Under the pieces are notes generated by a model. The model did no database searches and was not told where the DNA came from. It saw only the letters and a list, made by a program, of their open reading frames with translations. Shown piece after piece: positions 1-12,007 of a stretch of 64,000 nt of DNA (the first letter of the stretch is position 1; each line of letters opens with the position of its first letter). The position numbers and the translations under genes are program-made. The stretch comes from Blasia pusilla (Eukaryota > Marchantiophyta > Marchantiopsida > Blasiales), in contig CM114272.1 of the NCBI GenBank assembly GCA_050084515.1, positions 29,760,001 through 29,824,000 on the forward strand, in the 5' to 3' direction.

Positions 1-219
1 AATTGTGCGCCGTGTCACCTTCCGAACATTGACGATACAGTTGATCCGAGCTTAGTTGTAGTTCCTGCAGGCTTACGATGTATGTTGTGTGGTTCTGCCC
101 GTGATGCAACCACTATGCTAGTATGTGATGGATGTTCGAGAGGATGGCATATGGTATGTTTGACGCCACCTCTCACTAGGGTTCCTCACGGACGATGGAT
201 GTATCTTGGATGTACATAG
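1..219 (+). pseudogene. Ty3/gypsy pol C-terminus with PHD finger (5' cut by window edge)
   Basis: The frame starting at base 1 is open to a TAG at 217-219. It begins with NCAPCHLPN, a linker also found at the end of the integrases at 47.1-47.7 and 58.0-58.7 kb. It continues into a PHD-type zinc finger: CMLC, then CDGC, then H-x2-C (HMVC). The last zinc pair is damaged, because the sister copies have CPRC and this one reads YLGC, so one ligand cysteine is lost. PHD fingers usually bind histone H3 tails; in gypsy elements a chromodomain is more often found in this place. The piece is the 3' end of a third element of the same family as the two at 46-64 kb. The rest lies left of the window. Family assignment is secure; loss of function of the finger is inferred from the missing Cys. 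Confidence 0.85.
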
Positions 220-239
220 AGTAGGTAGTTCTACATTCT

Positions 240-1014
240 GACTTGTGTTTGTGACATGGATGACAAGAAGGCGACTAACGATGGGGCCACATGAGCACCC
301 AACCTTCTTGCTCTTAGCGTACAAGAGATGTATGTCATGGTAGGTAGGGATAGATGGCTATTTGGAGTTAGAGGGACCTAACCACTAGCTAGGGGGGCGA
401 TTGGATAGATTTTGGTACTTCTAGTCTGATTGTTTGGATGCTATTAGTTAGCATGGAATCGAGTGTGTTTGTGTGTGTGTTCGGTGACAGCGATGTATGT
501 TGTGTAGCGATGTGTATGCGTACGGCAACTGTCACGTCTTATAGGATAGATTGGTGAGATCTAATAGAGCGCCTTCACGAGTAGTAGAGGACAGACTCAG
601 GAGGTTGAGGATAACCTACTTAGGCCTCGGGAAACCTGAGAGAGCAGGTTTCCCCTTCGTTTCGGCTCATTTGGAGCCATATTGAGGAACTTACTATTGT
701 AGGTAAGTACCATTTTGAGTATATGATCAACTTTCTATTTTTGGTAATTGGCCCTTGACCTCCTACATCAGGTCAAGAGCCAAGGAGGTGACTTGGGATC
801 ATAGGTTACCATGGAGAGAGCTTGGGAGAGGGGAGGGGTATACCTTAAGGAGAGAGAGCTTGAGAGGTCATTCTCTCTTTGTTGAGCCTCTTGGCACGAG
901 GCGGCGGAGCTATGGTCCCTTGCCTTGTGAGTGTAACCCAAGCCTCTCAATTAGGAGAGTGGGTTGCGACTACTTTATGGGTCTATTGTAACTTTCAATT
1001 TTCAATACCACTTC
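240..1014 (+). mobile_element. 3' untranslated region and terminal repeat modules of the gypsy element (copy 1)
   Basis: After the stop comes a conserved 3' region (GCGACTAACGATGGGGC, then GAGTTAGAGGGACCTAACC) shared with 58.78-58.92 kb. A purine-rich tract AGGGGGGCGA lies at 391-400. A module resembling 'B' of the other elements follows at 401-527; it ends near GTATGCGTACGGCA and is preceded by CGATGTATGTTGTGTAGCGA. A module resembling 'A' starts at TGTCACG (530) and ends around 1014 (CCACTTCA). A perfect 10-bp stem-loop lies at 629-638/645-654. The second B module expected after A is not seen, so the 3' terminus is probably truncated near 1014. The A and B boundaries here rest on comparison with the better copies and are approximate. 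Confidence 0.6.
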
Positions 1015-2900
1015 ATGCAAGTCCATTACGTATGGATCCACATACCTCTCCGAGTCACCATTGGTTGTGAGTTCCGATAGCCATTCTATTATTATGACTA
1101 TGTTGACTCCCATTGAGTTTGCAATAGACTTGCAAATAGTGACTTCTCGGACCCATACTTTGCGAGTGTGGGGAATGGAATTGGAATTGCGTCAGATCTT
1201 GCATGTTGTTTGAGATTTTGGACCTCATAGTTATTTATGAGTTCTGAAACTAAAACCTTGGGCCATAAATTCCCCTTTTGTCTCCAAACCACAATAACCA
1301 CTCCATTTTTGCTTTTCCTCCTAAATTTTCAAGACTTCTCTCCTCACTTTGCAATTAGTTTCTATATGTAGTAGAGGTAGGTCTTGAGATCTTTTGGGTA
1401 GAGTTTTTTTTTATGTTGAATTGAAGGTCAAATGACATGTAAATGGGTAACGTTCATACTATTACATGTTTTTTTTTGACACTATTCATACTAAACTATA
1501 AGAAATAAAGGAGAAAAGAAAAGCCATCCCTAATAAAAATTGGAAGGAGTCAAAAACCCCATGAGAAAGTATTTTATAGACCCAAAAATAAGTCCCAACT
1601 ACGAAAAAAAGGAGTAGAGAAAAACTACTGGGCAAGTCCTTTGCAATTTTCTTGCAAATCCAAAACTACTACTTGGACTTGCAAAAAACCACTACTTGGA
1701 CTAGCTATTTGGGACTATTTTTCCACTACGTTAACTTGCAAGCACCCATAAATGCCTTGTAAAGTTGTGAGTCAAATGTGAGTACTATGTGAGCATTTTG
1801 TGATTGAAGTACGATTGACATGCAAGTGAACGAAGATGGAACATTCCCACCGCATTGCAGTCACAAATTACAAGAGCTAGACTCACAAATTTGTGAGTTC
1901 AATGCGATTATCTTGCGACTAAATTGCAACTTTAATGCGCCTCCCACGACTTGAAAACTTGCTTCGAATGTCGTTGTGGTTTTTTTTCTCTATTTTTAAA
2001 TGGAGGAATTTTTTGAATGGTTGTGGTTTTGAAAATTCTGATTCTTCACTAAAGTCCTCTACTTCTCAATAGCAAAGCATTCAATTCCAAGAAATAAAAT
2101 TCTTGATAAGTGCCAGTCATATACATATATTGAGGAAGATGATCTTATTGAAGAAGAATTATATTACTCAAGAAGGCCCTCTACATGGGTAGAATAAGAA
2201 TTTATCCAACATTCAAAAGCTACTATAAAATGCTTTTAAATGCCTTATGGTGAGAGTTAAGAGCTTGAAGATTCCACTTGAATTTCTAGATGTTTTGTTT
2301 AAGAAATTTAGTTGTATGCGCCTCTCTTGGGTAGTAGAGGTTCACCTCTTAGTTTAATGTAAACCATTTTTTTTAATGATTCCACATAATAGGAACTAAG
2401 AGGTTGAAGATTTTGAATCAATTAGTGGAAAATTTCTTCCTAGCCAAAGTTACAATTACTAATGTGAAAGCCACCCTAGCCACTTTTTATTCTAAATTTG
2501 AGAATATTTTTTTAAAATCACATCAAAAGATCTTGGAATTACTCATTTACATTGTAACCTCAATTGCATTCAAAAATCTTGAATGAATTGCTCTTCAAAA
2601 ACCAATTTTTTGGGTCTTTTAAAAGGATTTCTCATGCAACTTTACAAACGCTAAAAGAAAATAGCCACGAGCGCCTAATTACTTGAAAAGGGACCTCCAA
2701 CAATTCATTTCGTAGATAGGGCATATGCATGACTATTGCATGTTTTAAAAATGATTTTTGTCCATAATTTTGAGTTATGAGTGGGCCTAAACCGAGTTAT
2801 AAATTTTTCCATTTTCTCATATCTGTAGAAGAATCTAATTAGCTTTATATGTCCGATTCTTCTATTATTCCATCATATCCATTTACGCTTTAAATTTTCA
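1015..2900. other. AT-rich stretch without recognisable gene
   Basis: The sequence is AT-rich with short poly-T and poly-A runs. Short ORFs exist but none shows a known motif, repeat or splice-supported structure. No feature can be supported here. Confidence 0.5.
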
Positions 2901-3959
2901 CGAAAGTAAACATAGTTTAAGAAAAGTATAGTATTTATTATTATTATTATACCTTAGACGTGGATATCCTGGGAAAGCAAAAGAATTCACATGGAGATGG
3001 AGTTCTTTTAAAGAATATTCTTTTCTGAAATCTGGACACTTGGAAGCTCTAGAATATTCCCTTGCTGAAGCTGAACACGTGTCTACATAGGCATTTCGTA
3101 TAGGTGGCGAGTTGGCCACCTGGACAGCGGGAGAATGACATGAACTTCGTATTATCATGACGTGTCCGCCACGTCCACCATCAACTGCGTCGGGAACTGG
3201 GATAGGTGGACTGTGGCTCAGTTATGGACGAACCAGATGCACTGGCAAAGGACTTCCCGGACATCCCACCAACTACGGATAACTGGGGGGAATATTCCAT
3301 AAGTATATAACTACTGCTACTGCGATTCGGCAGCACTGTCCGCCAATAAAGTGCCATGACGTGGTCGTCTGACGTGACGACTGCACAGTCCGAAATCGAC
3401 AAGTCACGACGACGCCCACACGCTGCATAAGCCGTGCGCCAGTTATTGCAGTTCGCCGTGGTCGGGCTCGGCGTCGAGGGCGGATGGAACAAGGTATCGT
3501 GGCGGGTTCTTACTGGAGGTGGGATTTCACGGCGGGATGAAACGAAGTGGGAATCCCTGCGTACTAGTCCTACGTGAGCACGCGCGCGTCTAGTGAACGA
3601 GAGTCTTGTAGTTGGAGTACGACGTTTCTCCCACACGACCGCAGTTTCTGGAAACCTGGTTATTGCTTACCGCGACCATAGTAATCTCGCTGGGGACTGC
3701 AGTTTTATTTTATTGAGGTGATTGCGCTGGCCAGCTCTCTAGCCCTCACAGTGTCTTTTCAGTTCCGAAAATCCATCCGCCCTTGGGGGGCGGTCTCCAC
3801 AGGGGCCGACTCAGCGAGAAGACGCGGGGAGCGCCGCGGCACTGCCGGCACGAGGCGCGGATTGTAGTAGACTGTAGTGAGCGTTGTTCGTAGACCTGCA
3901 GAAGGCAGGTCACAGTAGTGGAGTGCACCGCATTCCACAATGTTCTAGAACGGGCCCGT

Positions 3960-4052
3960 GGTCTTCTTCCGCCCCGCCCCGCCCCGCCCCGCCTACCTAC
4001 CTACCTGCGCCCCCCCTTTCCTTTCCTGCCTCCTTCGCAGCGTGTATAAGTA
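3960..4052 (+). promoter_or_regulatory. GC-rich core promoter with TATA box
   Basis: A run of CCCCG/CCGCC units (about 3971-3992) is followed by a pyrimidine-rich stretch and a TATA-like TATAAG at 4045-4050 in the context CGTGTATAAGTAGGG. The region from about 3.1 to 4.5 kb is clearly more GC-rich than the AT-rich DNA on either side. The gene at 4581 lies about 530 bp downstream, which would give a long 5' leader. Function as a promoter is inferred from the TATA box, the base composition and the position only. Confidence 0.4.
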
Positions 4053-4580
4053 GGGCTCGCGGTGAGGGCTGGAGACTTCTGCACTGCCTTCGAGAAGTTT
4101 TGCTTGTTTTGTCTCTCGTCTGCTAGACCGTTGTTGCACTCGCGTGAGGGAGTGGGGTGGATAGAATAGAAGTGGCTCGGCGTCTGTGTCGTTTGGGGAT
4201 TGCGTTGCGAGGTTGTGGAACGCGTGGACAGCAAGATTGAGGCTCTGCTCTGCGGCTTTGTCGCTGGAGTGGAGAGCGAGAAGCGCTTGAGGCATCGGTG
4301 ATTCTTCGGTGAAGAGAAGTGGAGGTGGTGGCTTGGTGCTGTCGGGCGGGTCTTTCGTTTGGGTGGCTCTCTTGTGAGTGTCTTACTGTGCGGAACTGAC
4401 TCGTGATCCTGATTCGACTCGAGGCGAGAGGAGAGGCGCCTTTGCAAGGTCATCTATTGCATTTTCTGAAGAGGTGCATTTTTACTCCGGCTAGACTTCT
4501 GTCTTTGGCGCCGGTGCAGAGCGGTTTGACGTCTTGAGCCTAACCAGACCAAGACAGTCCGGACCAGTTCGTGTCCTTGC

Positions 4581-4991
4581 ATGGTCAAGGGGAGGAAGAG
4601 TGTAAATTCGAAAGAAATGGCTGTCCACATGTCAAACGGCGGAAGTGCCCCGTTTTACGATCCGTACTACAGAGTGAATACCCCCAGGTCTTCCTCTGGC
4701 GAAGACAACATATCTCGGTATTATGATGATTTCAGCGTTTTCAATTATTTACATCTACCGAAGCCTCAAATCCTCTCCATCAGTAGTCCGCGCCACCCCT
4801 TGGACGCAGCTCAGTGCGAAGCAAAGATAGGAATGTCACGAACGAGATTCCAAGAGGAGGAGATCTGCGACTTGGTGCCGAAATTGTCTACACCTCCGAA
4901 GATTGTACGCGAGGACAAATTTACCGTCATGACTGGCTCAGAGAAGGAGAATCAAAGATTGAACGAGAACTCTGCCCGAAGTGTCGTATGA
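4581..4991 (+). CDS. small protein of unknown function (136 aa), possible host gene
   Basis: ATG at 4581 (context TTGCATGG, with G at +4) opens a 136-codon frame ending at 4991. The protein begins MVKGRKSVNSKEMAVHMSNG and is Ser/Pro- and charge-rich, with no signal peptide, membrane segment or motif I recognise. It contains a central aromatic stretch (YYDDFSVFNYLHLP) and an acidic EEEICDL segment, and looks mostly disordered. It is the only ORF in the first 9 kb that combines a TATA box, a GC-rich leader and a reasonable start context. An overlapping +2 frame runs on to 5065, so a frameshift or an unseen splice could extend the product. I see no homologue among families I know. It may be a real lineage-specific gene or chance coding potential. 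Confidence 0.4.
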   Translation: MVKGRKSVNSKEMAVHMSNGGSAPFYDPYYRVNTPRSSSGEDNISRYYDDFSVFNYLHLPKPQILSISSPRHPLDAAQCEAKIGMSRTRFQEEEICDLVPKLSTPPKIVREDKFTVMTGSEKENQRLNENSARSVV

Positions 4992-6380
4992 CATCACAAC
5001 TGCTCGAGAGTTGGCGCTCACTCTCCGAATTTCTGTGCGCCCATTGGAATCCCGCGAATTTGTGATTTATCAAAGGTCATCAACAGGTCCTCCACGGCTT
5101 TCCGGAGACGGTTTTGGTCTCTGCGACTTCCGCCTGCGCAAACGGCGTGGCCCTTGAAGATCAAGATCATCGATGAGGGCGCATGTACATTACCTTCGCA
5201 GAGAATTTGTAGGTCTAGTTTGCAGATATTCGAGTTTGCGGCCTGTATCCGTGCAACTAGCAACTGTAGAGAATGGCTCTTAGGTTAGAAAGGCCAAGTT
5301 CGCCGTGTACTACCTCCAGAAAGTGAAAGAGAAAGAAAGACCCGTCAGGATCCTTTCATCTCAGGCTAAACATTTACTGTAGGAGAACTTTCCACTGTAC
5401 AGTGAAGCTTGACAAGATAATCTTGTATGTATACTAGTCACCGATTACATTGTTAATATACACATTTCCGGCGTTTGAAACGGGTTTGTTCTCGTCTCGT
5501 CTCTTCACCAATGTAAAGTGGTCTTGTGCTTATAAAAATATATTATAAGAATTGGTTGTTACCATTGCGGTCTAAGGGTATTCACCATGTCTCATTACTT
5601 CTTGTCTGTCGTGGAAGTGTTGCGAAATGTGGTGCCCACTTTGACTCCGTCAAGAAATTGTCTGGTGGTTGGTTCCGAGGAGCGACAATATTTGAGACAG
5701 TTTGTCGGTTCATAGTCGAAAACTTACCGACTTCATGCAGACGTGAGAATACTAGCATTACTGCTTTTGGACATGGATGAGGCGTGAAGGAAAGCTAGTT
5801 GAGACGTTAGACCTTGTCGGTTCCTTGTCCCTCACATGCTCGAGTAAATGTCGAAGCGCAATCAACACATCGTCATGGATGATGCTGTGCGGTCGACAAC
5901 AGCGGCTGTGCTACGGATCTTCCCGGCACTTTGGAGGCTCATCGTTCATTGACCGTCCACACATCCGATAACTTGGCTAAAATTATCTGTCCTTTTAAAC
6001 ACATGATAATTTTAGAGGGTTTGGATGTGTATCCGGGTTAATAATCTTCAACTCCACAAATATATTGTCGGGAAATTTGACACCAGATGTAAATAAGGTT
6101 GTAACACCTCTTTCTCTGTGGTATGATAGTGTGTGTCTACGTCACATCTTCAGAGGTTTACCATGGATGTCGATTTACGCCGAAGATTCGCATAACCTGT
6201 CCATCCTGTGAAAGGTAGGAAAGCAAAATCATTTCGATAGTTTAGTAGGCAAGAACAACAAATCTTAGGTTCTCGTTGTGGACTCGGAATTTCTCTCTGC
6301 GTCGACGAAGAATGTAGATAGTGCTCTTACGTTTACACGCGTATATGGAGCGTATGAGATTATGTGGAATGTTTCTCTCA
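4992..6380. other. downstream region of the small gene; no supported gene
   Basis: Only short overlapping ORFs in several frames occur here, with no motif. The sequence becomes AT-richer after about 5380. It would hold the 3' UTR of the 4581 gene if that gene is real. Nothing else can be supported. Confidence 0.4.
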
Positions 6381-7615
6381 CCTCTACAAGCATTTCTTCT
6401 GTTTTGCTGTCGGTATCCGAAAGGTGTTAGTGGCTCCTTTAAGGAATAAGCATTCGCCGATTTTCTCTCCGAGCAACAAAATTGTGAGATGAGATAGGAT
6501 TGGATTGTGCAAGTCCGTTGATAAGCAAAAGGATCTTTGGGAAATCAGTCGCCTTCGCAGGCTTGAGATTGTCCAAGCTTCTAGTCTTATTGGGAAAGCC
6601 TCGTGAAGACGAGAGATGTCTCCAGGCAAAGGAGAAGAAAATATCATGTAAGCGGCGAGCAATAGAACCTGACCCAGCCAATTCGTACTTTCTCGCACCT
6701 CACTATTGTGCTTGACCTGCGCCCCTTTCCTTCGTGACGTCGGATACGCACGAATCCTCAAATGTTGCTTTCAAATCTATCATCGCACGAGGGAAAAGCT
6801 ACAATTACACCACGCCTTACGTCCTGACCGTGGATTCTCCTCATCTCGATTCCTCGCTGTGGCAATCTTCGAGCATAAACTACAATTTTCCGATTCCCGA
6901 TCGCCAGAAAAATTGTGTCCTCTGTAGTTGGCATCCCGAGCCTTCACGACTCGGACGAAGTAAGAGAAAGAATAACACTCTCCATCCCCTCACCGTTCAT
7001 TCGCTAGCCAACCTTGTGAATCGGCGGTGGGCTCTCAGCTCGCTCGCTCGCTCTCCATGTAGTCCGGCGAAGAGGACGGCGGAAAAGGCGCTCATTTGTG
7101 ATTGGGCCTTTCATATTGATCGTCCGATGACTATCGAACGACAGGGATTGCGGTACGCCCGTGGGACCGGGCGCCAGGCACTAGAAAGCTCTGACAAAAA
7201 AGCTGAGAACACCACCGAGTAAAACATCTGCAGATGGCTCGTGTTCCCGAACACACAGACATCTTGAACCTCTCAATGCGAAAGCTGTGCAGCGCATGAC
7301 GAGACAGCAGCGTCACCTGTGACCTGACGGGTCCTGACCTCACTGTGCACTTCCCCAGAAAAGCCCGGGCGCCGAACCCGAGCTGAAGCTGCTGAACTAA
7401 ATCTCCTGCCTGCCTAGTACCTACGCGGGCCGCGGGCGCGAGCAACGAACTCCGATCTCCGATCCTCATGGGAAACGCCGCCCTGACAGCCTTTTGGGGG
7501 TCTGGAATGCCTTCGTTCCGACTCCCGATCGAACCATCGCCAAAAGCACGTTGACCAACTGCACAAACCGTCGTGGCCGTCCACTCCCCCAAAACAGAGC
7601 ATGTCCACAAGAGGA
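6381..7615. other. mixed ORFs on both strands, no supported gene
   Basis: Overlapping open frames occur on both strands, the longest of about 160 codons each (plus 6734-7222, minus 7131-7610). They overlap each other in part, share no recognisable domain and show no splice or start evidence. I do not call them genes. The GC content is moderate to high, and the stretch could be regulatory or a remnant. Confidence 0.35.
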
Positions 7616-7890
7616 AGTGCCTACATTACTTTAGTAGTGCACGATTAATCCTCCCCTTCCCTCGTCCGAGCGTGTTTGTTTCCCCGCGACGAGAACTGGC
7701 TGCCTGAGGTTTTCTGGCTCGATCGTCTAGCCGCTCTAGCCGAAATTTAACCCTCTCGATTAATCCCCCACTTCCTTCCCCTTCTTCCGAGTCTCCGACA
7801 CGATTCGCCACAAGAGGAACGCGAAGTCCTGCCTACGATAATCCTCACTTTCCTCGCCTGGACGTGTTTGCCCGGAACTGGCAGTTCCCG
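7612..7890. repeat. imperfect direct repeat, about 195 bp unit, two copies
   Basis: ACAAGAGGAAG near 7608 and ACAAGAGGAACG near 7811 each start a similar block. Both go on through a CCTACATTA/CCTACGATAA motif, AATCCTC, CGTGTTTG and GAACTGGC. The two copies are diverged but in the same order and spacing, which indicates an old tandem duplication. No coding role is supported. Confidence 0.5.
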
Positions 7891-8346
7891 CCTCCGGTGA
7901 CCGGTCACCCCTGCCGTATTCCAACCGCTCACAATAGTCAGAGAATTCAGAGCACTTCTTGCTCCCATCGTGTCCCCCTGTGTTGCGGGTTCGAGTGACG
8001 GGTGTCCCATACCCCTTCCCCCCATCGGAATCGGAATTCCCCACCCGGCTCCGTTTTCCCGGCAGCGGTGACTCTCTCGGATGGTCCGGGACGCTCACGG
8101 ATATCCGAGAGCAATGTGGATGGTATGTGGATGGTGTGGATGATACATGTTCGTTTTGAAATTCAAATCTCAAAGTCAAGCTTATAAAGCGGAGGACAAG
8201 ATGCGGTGCGGAGGCGGAGCATTTGTGGAGGGCGTGTGCGGTGCGGAGGACGGTGCGGCTGCAAGGAGGCGGAGCTACCGCTGGAGTATGACATTTGAGG
8301 ACGGAGCTACAGCTGCTGATTTTTTCCGTGCAGATTTTCAAACTGC

Positions 8347-8545
8347 TGATCTCCGTTTGCAGAGATTTACCCTCCGTCTGTAGAGATTTCCCTCCGTTTG
8401 CAAAGATTTCCCCTCCGTTTGCAGAGATTTTCTCTCCGTTTGCAGATATTTCTGCTAGGATCACAGAGATTTCCCCTCCGTTTGGAGAGATTTCCCCTCC
8501 GTTTGCAGAGATTTCCCCTCCGTTCCACAATTTCGCCCTTCGTTG
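8347..8545. repeat. 21-bp minisatellite (GAGATTTCCCCTCCGTTTGCA units)
   Basis: About nine degenerate copies of a 20-21-bp unit (TCCGTTTGCAGAGATTTCCCC) follow each other, some with small changes such as GATATTTCTG. Because the unit is close to 21 bp, one minus-strand frame stays open and would give a repetitive NGGEISA-type peptide. I treat that as a by-product of the repeat, not a gene. Related degenerate units (GTTGCATGATTTTTCCC) continue to about 8580. Confidence 0.8.
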
Positions 8546-8599
8546 CATGATTTTTCCCTTTGTTGCAGAAATTTGCCCTTGGCAGTGCTTTCGGTTCAT

Positions 8600-9639
8600 A
8601 ACGTATTAGTTTCGTTTTTCTCCGAACCTTGGAGATGAACGTGTTTATGAACACATTCATCTCCGGAGCGTATGAAGGGCCGGTTGTATGGGTGAATTGC
8701 CTATCGATTTTCTCGTTTGTTCTGTAGGGTTATAAGATGACACTGGCAGAGAATTAGCGGAGGTCTGCCTCAGAGTTCTATGCTTGTTTTTTTAATTCGT
8801 AGAGTTGCATTGCCGGAATGCCTTACGTTTCTTACAATTGGGCCAGATCACACTAGTGTCCAATTGATTGTGGTTCTTTCTTAAATAGACGGGGAGTCAC
8901 TTTTCATTGTCACTTACCTATATATGTTGTTAAGTCATGCGTTGTGATTCAGCCTCTGGTGCTTCATTATGTATTTGGTGGGTCAGTTGGTCTCTGTAGT
9001 TACCTTCTGCTTGAAATCTCTTTATTTCCATTGATAAGTTCATAATATATCGTGAAGGTGTATTAGATGGGTTTTGGTGTTGCATGTGACCATGTCATTC
9101 AGAGATGGCCGATTTGGAAAGTACGGCTCTAGAAGGCTTTCTGATTCGCTCCTCTGCCCCTTTTATTCGCATGTCACAAAAAGGTTATCTGGTTTTGGGT
9201 GGTGGAGTGTGGATTGTCTTGATATCCGTTGCCTCGTCGTTGCCACCAGGATGTTTCCCATCTCCCACGCGTTGGCGTCTATTGGGTCCGAGGGGATTGA
9301 AGGTAATCAAGGGGATTCAATGGCATTTTTTTGTGTAGAAAAATCATCCATCCACTTTTGTGGCACTCATCGATAAGTAGGTGTCTTATGAATTATACAG
9401 GATCATGTGAACACCAAATGCTTATTATTGTTAAGGTGTCATCCGTGTAGTTCCCTAAACTGAGTGGATATTGCATTTGAGAACCTCGACATGGCTGGAA
9501 TACCTTCTTTGTGTCCGTTAAGACAATCATGAAAAATATAATTTACTAAAAGAGAATTGATTGGGAATTTTCTGGATAGTAGAACTCTTTTTTGTACAAT
9601 AGTGTTGATTATGAAACAAAGCGACAAGGAGGAGGAAAG
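8600..9639. other. no supported gene
   Basis: Ordinary mixed-composition DNA with ORFs of up to about 100 codons in overlapping frames and no motif. It contains one TGGAATACCTT box near 9495 (see the finding on this motif). Nothing else can be supported. Confidence 0.4.
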
Positions 9640-10845
9640 GGTGCAGATTAGCAAAAATTGGTCACCAAAATGGATAATATGAAAATTCACAAGACTATCG
9701 GTAGGATCGTGGTAAACAGAAAGCATTCCATCTTCCACAAACATTACACGGAAAGAAAATAATGTTTTCTCTACAAGTAGAAATCCTTGTACCATTCTTT
9801 CACCCGAAGAAATAGAAAACAAATGCAAAGCTCTAAAATAAAGTGAAGGGATAAGTGGATGATATGGTAAGCATTCCATCTTAGAATTAAGGACGCCGGG
9901 AAATTATGGGAAAGTTCACAAGATTGTTGGTAGGATGGTGGTAAACAGAAATCATTCCATCTTCCACAAACATTACACGGAAAGAAAATAATTTTTTTTC
10001 TACAAAAAAAGAAATCCTTGTACCATTCTTTCACCCGAAGAAATAGAAAACAAATGCAAAGCTCTAGAATAAAGTGAAGGGATAAGTGGATGATATGGTA
10101 AGCATTCCATCTTAGAATTAATGACGCCGGGAAATTATGGGAAAGTTCACAAGATTGTCGGTAGGATGGTGGTAAACAGAAAGCATTCCATCTTCCACAA
10201 ACATTACACGGAAAGAAAATAATTTTTTTTCTACAAAAGTAGAAATCCTTGTACCATTCTTTCACCCGAAGAAATAGAAAACAGATGTAAAGCTTTAGAA
10301 GAAAGTGAAGGGATAAGTGGATGATATGGTAAGCATTCCATCTTATAAATAAGGACGCCAAGAAATTATGGGAAAGTTTATAAGACTGTCGGTAGGATGG
10401 TGGTAAACAGAAAGCATTCCATCTTCCACAAACATTACACTGAAAGAAAATAAATTTTTTTCTACAAAAGTAGAAATCCTTGTACCACTCTTTCACGGGA
10501 AGAAATAGAAAACAAATGGAAAGCTCTAAAATAAAGTGAAGGGATAAGTGGATGATATTGTAAGCATTGCATCTTAGAATTAAGGACGCAGGGAAATTAT
10601 GGGAAAGTTCACAAGACTGTCGGTAGGATCGTGGTAAACAGAAAGCATTCCATCTTCCACAAATATTGCACGCAAAGATAATAAAATTTCTGTATAAAAT
10701 TGGAAATCCTTGTACCATTCCTTTACCCAGAGAAATAGAAAACAGATGTAAAGATATAAAATAAAGGAGTGGATAAGTGGACAATATTATAAGCATTCCA
10801 TCTCAGAATTGAGGACGCCGAGAAATTATGGGAAAACTCCCCACG
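9640..10845. repeat. 231-bp tandem repeat array, about five copies
   Basis: A unit containing GACGCCGGGAAATTATGGGA, a GGTAGGATGGTGGTAAACAG box, AGCATTCCATCTTCC and CACCCGAAGAAATAGAAAAC recurs. The GACGCC box begins near 9891, 10121, 10353, 10584 and 10813, so the period is about 231 bp. The first copy (from about 9640) is diverged. As 231 = 3 x 77, one minus-strand frame (9771-10796) stays open for 341 codons and would encode a 77-residue aromatic-rich repeat (for example YHIIHLSLHFILEL). The long ORF is probably a consequence of the period. There is no start, promoter or known domain. Confidence 0.85.
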
Positions 10846-11383
10846 ATTTTTTAATCCGGTGTGCTAGAGTTATCTTTGGAAGTGAAGTCTGTATCTCAAG
10901 TATCTTTCGAGGAAATGGAGAGTTATTTATGTATCCCCATGGAGTGGAAAGCATTTTACTCTTGCAACCTGTCTTCTCAATTTATGTAAGAAAAAGAATG
11001 AGGACAGAATCCAAACATCATCTAAAAGGACACGTTGCCCCTACTTGTGAAATGAGAGTGTGTATATATTCTCTGCGTCTACTTTTTATGTGTTAGTGTC
11101 CAAGAATAGATTAATAGAACACCCTGATAGCTCCATGAAGGGATTGGTTACAGATAAAATCAGGGAAAAGAATTCTGAAAGGATCATGTTTTTTTATGAA
11201 AATATGTTCCAATATGCCCTGAGATACCTAATGCTCATACAATGAAATCATTTGTCCAAGGCCAAAATGGTGAAATAAAGCACCTTTTAAAGTCAAGTAA
11301 GACAAGCTGGAATCAAAACGAGGTAGAAAATAAATTTTGGGACATTTTACGCAATGTGAGCTCACATATTACTTGAACAAAAT
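10846..11383. other. AT-rich spacer without gene
   Basis: Follows the 231-bp array. No supported coding or RNA feature. A run of G residues lies near 11393-11400, at the edge of the next ORF. Confidence 0.4.
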
Positions 11384-12007
11384 TCATGAGTTGGGGGGGG
11401 GATTTCTAAGTAAGCTTTGTGGGCAGAGATCAAAGGAAAGCTGAGCACGTAGAAATTCCCAAGCACTACGGTTCTGATCTAAACATTGGAGCACCTCTCT
11501 ATTTGCCACACTCAATTGAAGGATATTGTCATCTGTCAAGAGTCCTTGTACCTGCAACACAAACTTCTCAATGATTTGAGGTAAGCCATCGATGGTTTTT
11601 TCAGACATGGACCTTTCGAGCTTCTGTAGAGAAATGTGCATAGATAGAAATCCATGCACAATTGTTTCCATAGTATTGCAAACATCTGAAATGACCTTCA
11701 ACCTGGCTGATAACTCCTGCAGTTCTACAAGTGATCCCTTGTGAGGCTTAGCTGGCTTCTTTCCTGCAGGCCCCATAAAAATCTTCACAAATGCATCGTT
11801 GAAGTTTTTGTTCAAATCTGACAATGATAAGCTGGTAGCAGAAATTTCAGAGCAAGAAACACTTCCAGCACCTTCCTTCACCCGTTTTTCAGTGTCGCCA
11901 TCTGATTCATGGCCTCTATCCCCATCCTGAAGTCCTTGTGCAGGTCTGGAAGGTTTTTGGAGCTGGATCACTCCTCTGGTCCTCTTCATTGCACGAGTTT
12001 TGTCCAT
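11384..12007 (-). CDS. hypothetical protein (207 aa) next to the MULE gene
   Basis: The minus-strand frame starts at an ATG with good context (CCATGGACAAAAC; start at 12007) and runs 207 codons. The N-terminus is basic (KTRAMKRTR, a possible nuclear signal). It is followed by an acidic, polar stretch (HESDGDTEKRVKEG) and a long region predicted to be helical (SLVELQELSARLKVISDVCNTM and on to the C-terminus). No catalytic motif is visible. It lies downstream of, and on the same strand as, the MULE transposase exons. It could be an accessory ORF of that transposon or its last, out-of-frame part. The 3' end runs into a G-run (PPPNS), suggesting that the natural C-terminus is lost. I do not recognise the family. 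Confidence 0.45.
   Translation of the reverse strand: MDKTRAMKRTRGVIQLQKPSRPAQGLQDGDRGHESDGDTEKRVKEGAGSVSCSEISATSLSLSDLNKNFNDAFVKIFMGPAGKKPAKPHKGSLVELQELSARLKVISDVCNTMETIVHGFLSMHISLQKLERSMSEKTIDGLPQIIEKFVLQVQGLLTDDNILQLSVANREVLQCLDQNRSAWEFLRAQLSFDLCPQSLLRNPPPNS

Noticed and set aside
3181-3636. 151-codon minus-strand ORF
   Set aside because: GC-rich sequence gives long chance frames; no motif, and it lies in the presumed upstream region of the 4581 gene.
6734-7610. two long overlapping ORFs on opposite strands
   Set aside because: Neither has a domain, a good start or splice evidence, and they exclude each other in part.
7760-8599. 279-codon minus-strand ORF with NGGEIS repeats
   Set aside because: The repeats are the translation of a 21-bp minisatellite; the rest of the frame overlaps another duplicated block.
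9771-10796. 341-codon minus-strand ORF as a membrane or repeat protein gene
   Set aside because: It follows exactly the 231-bp tandem repeat, has no start context, promoter or known domain, and its length is explained by a period divisible by three.
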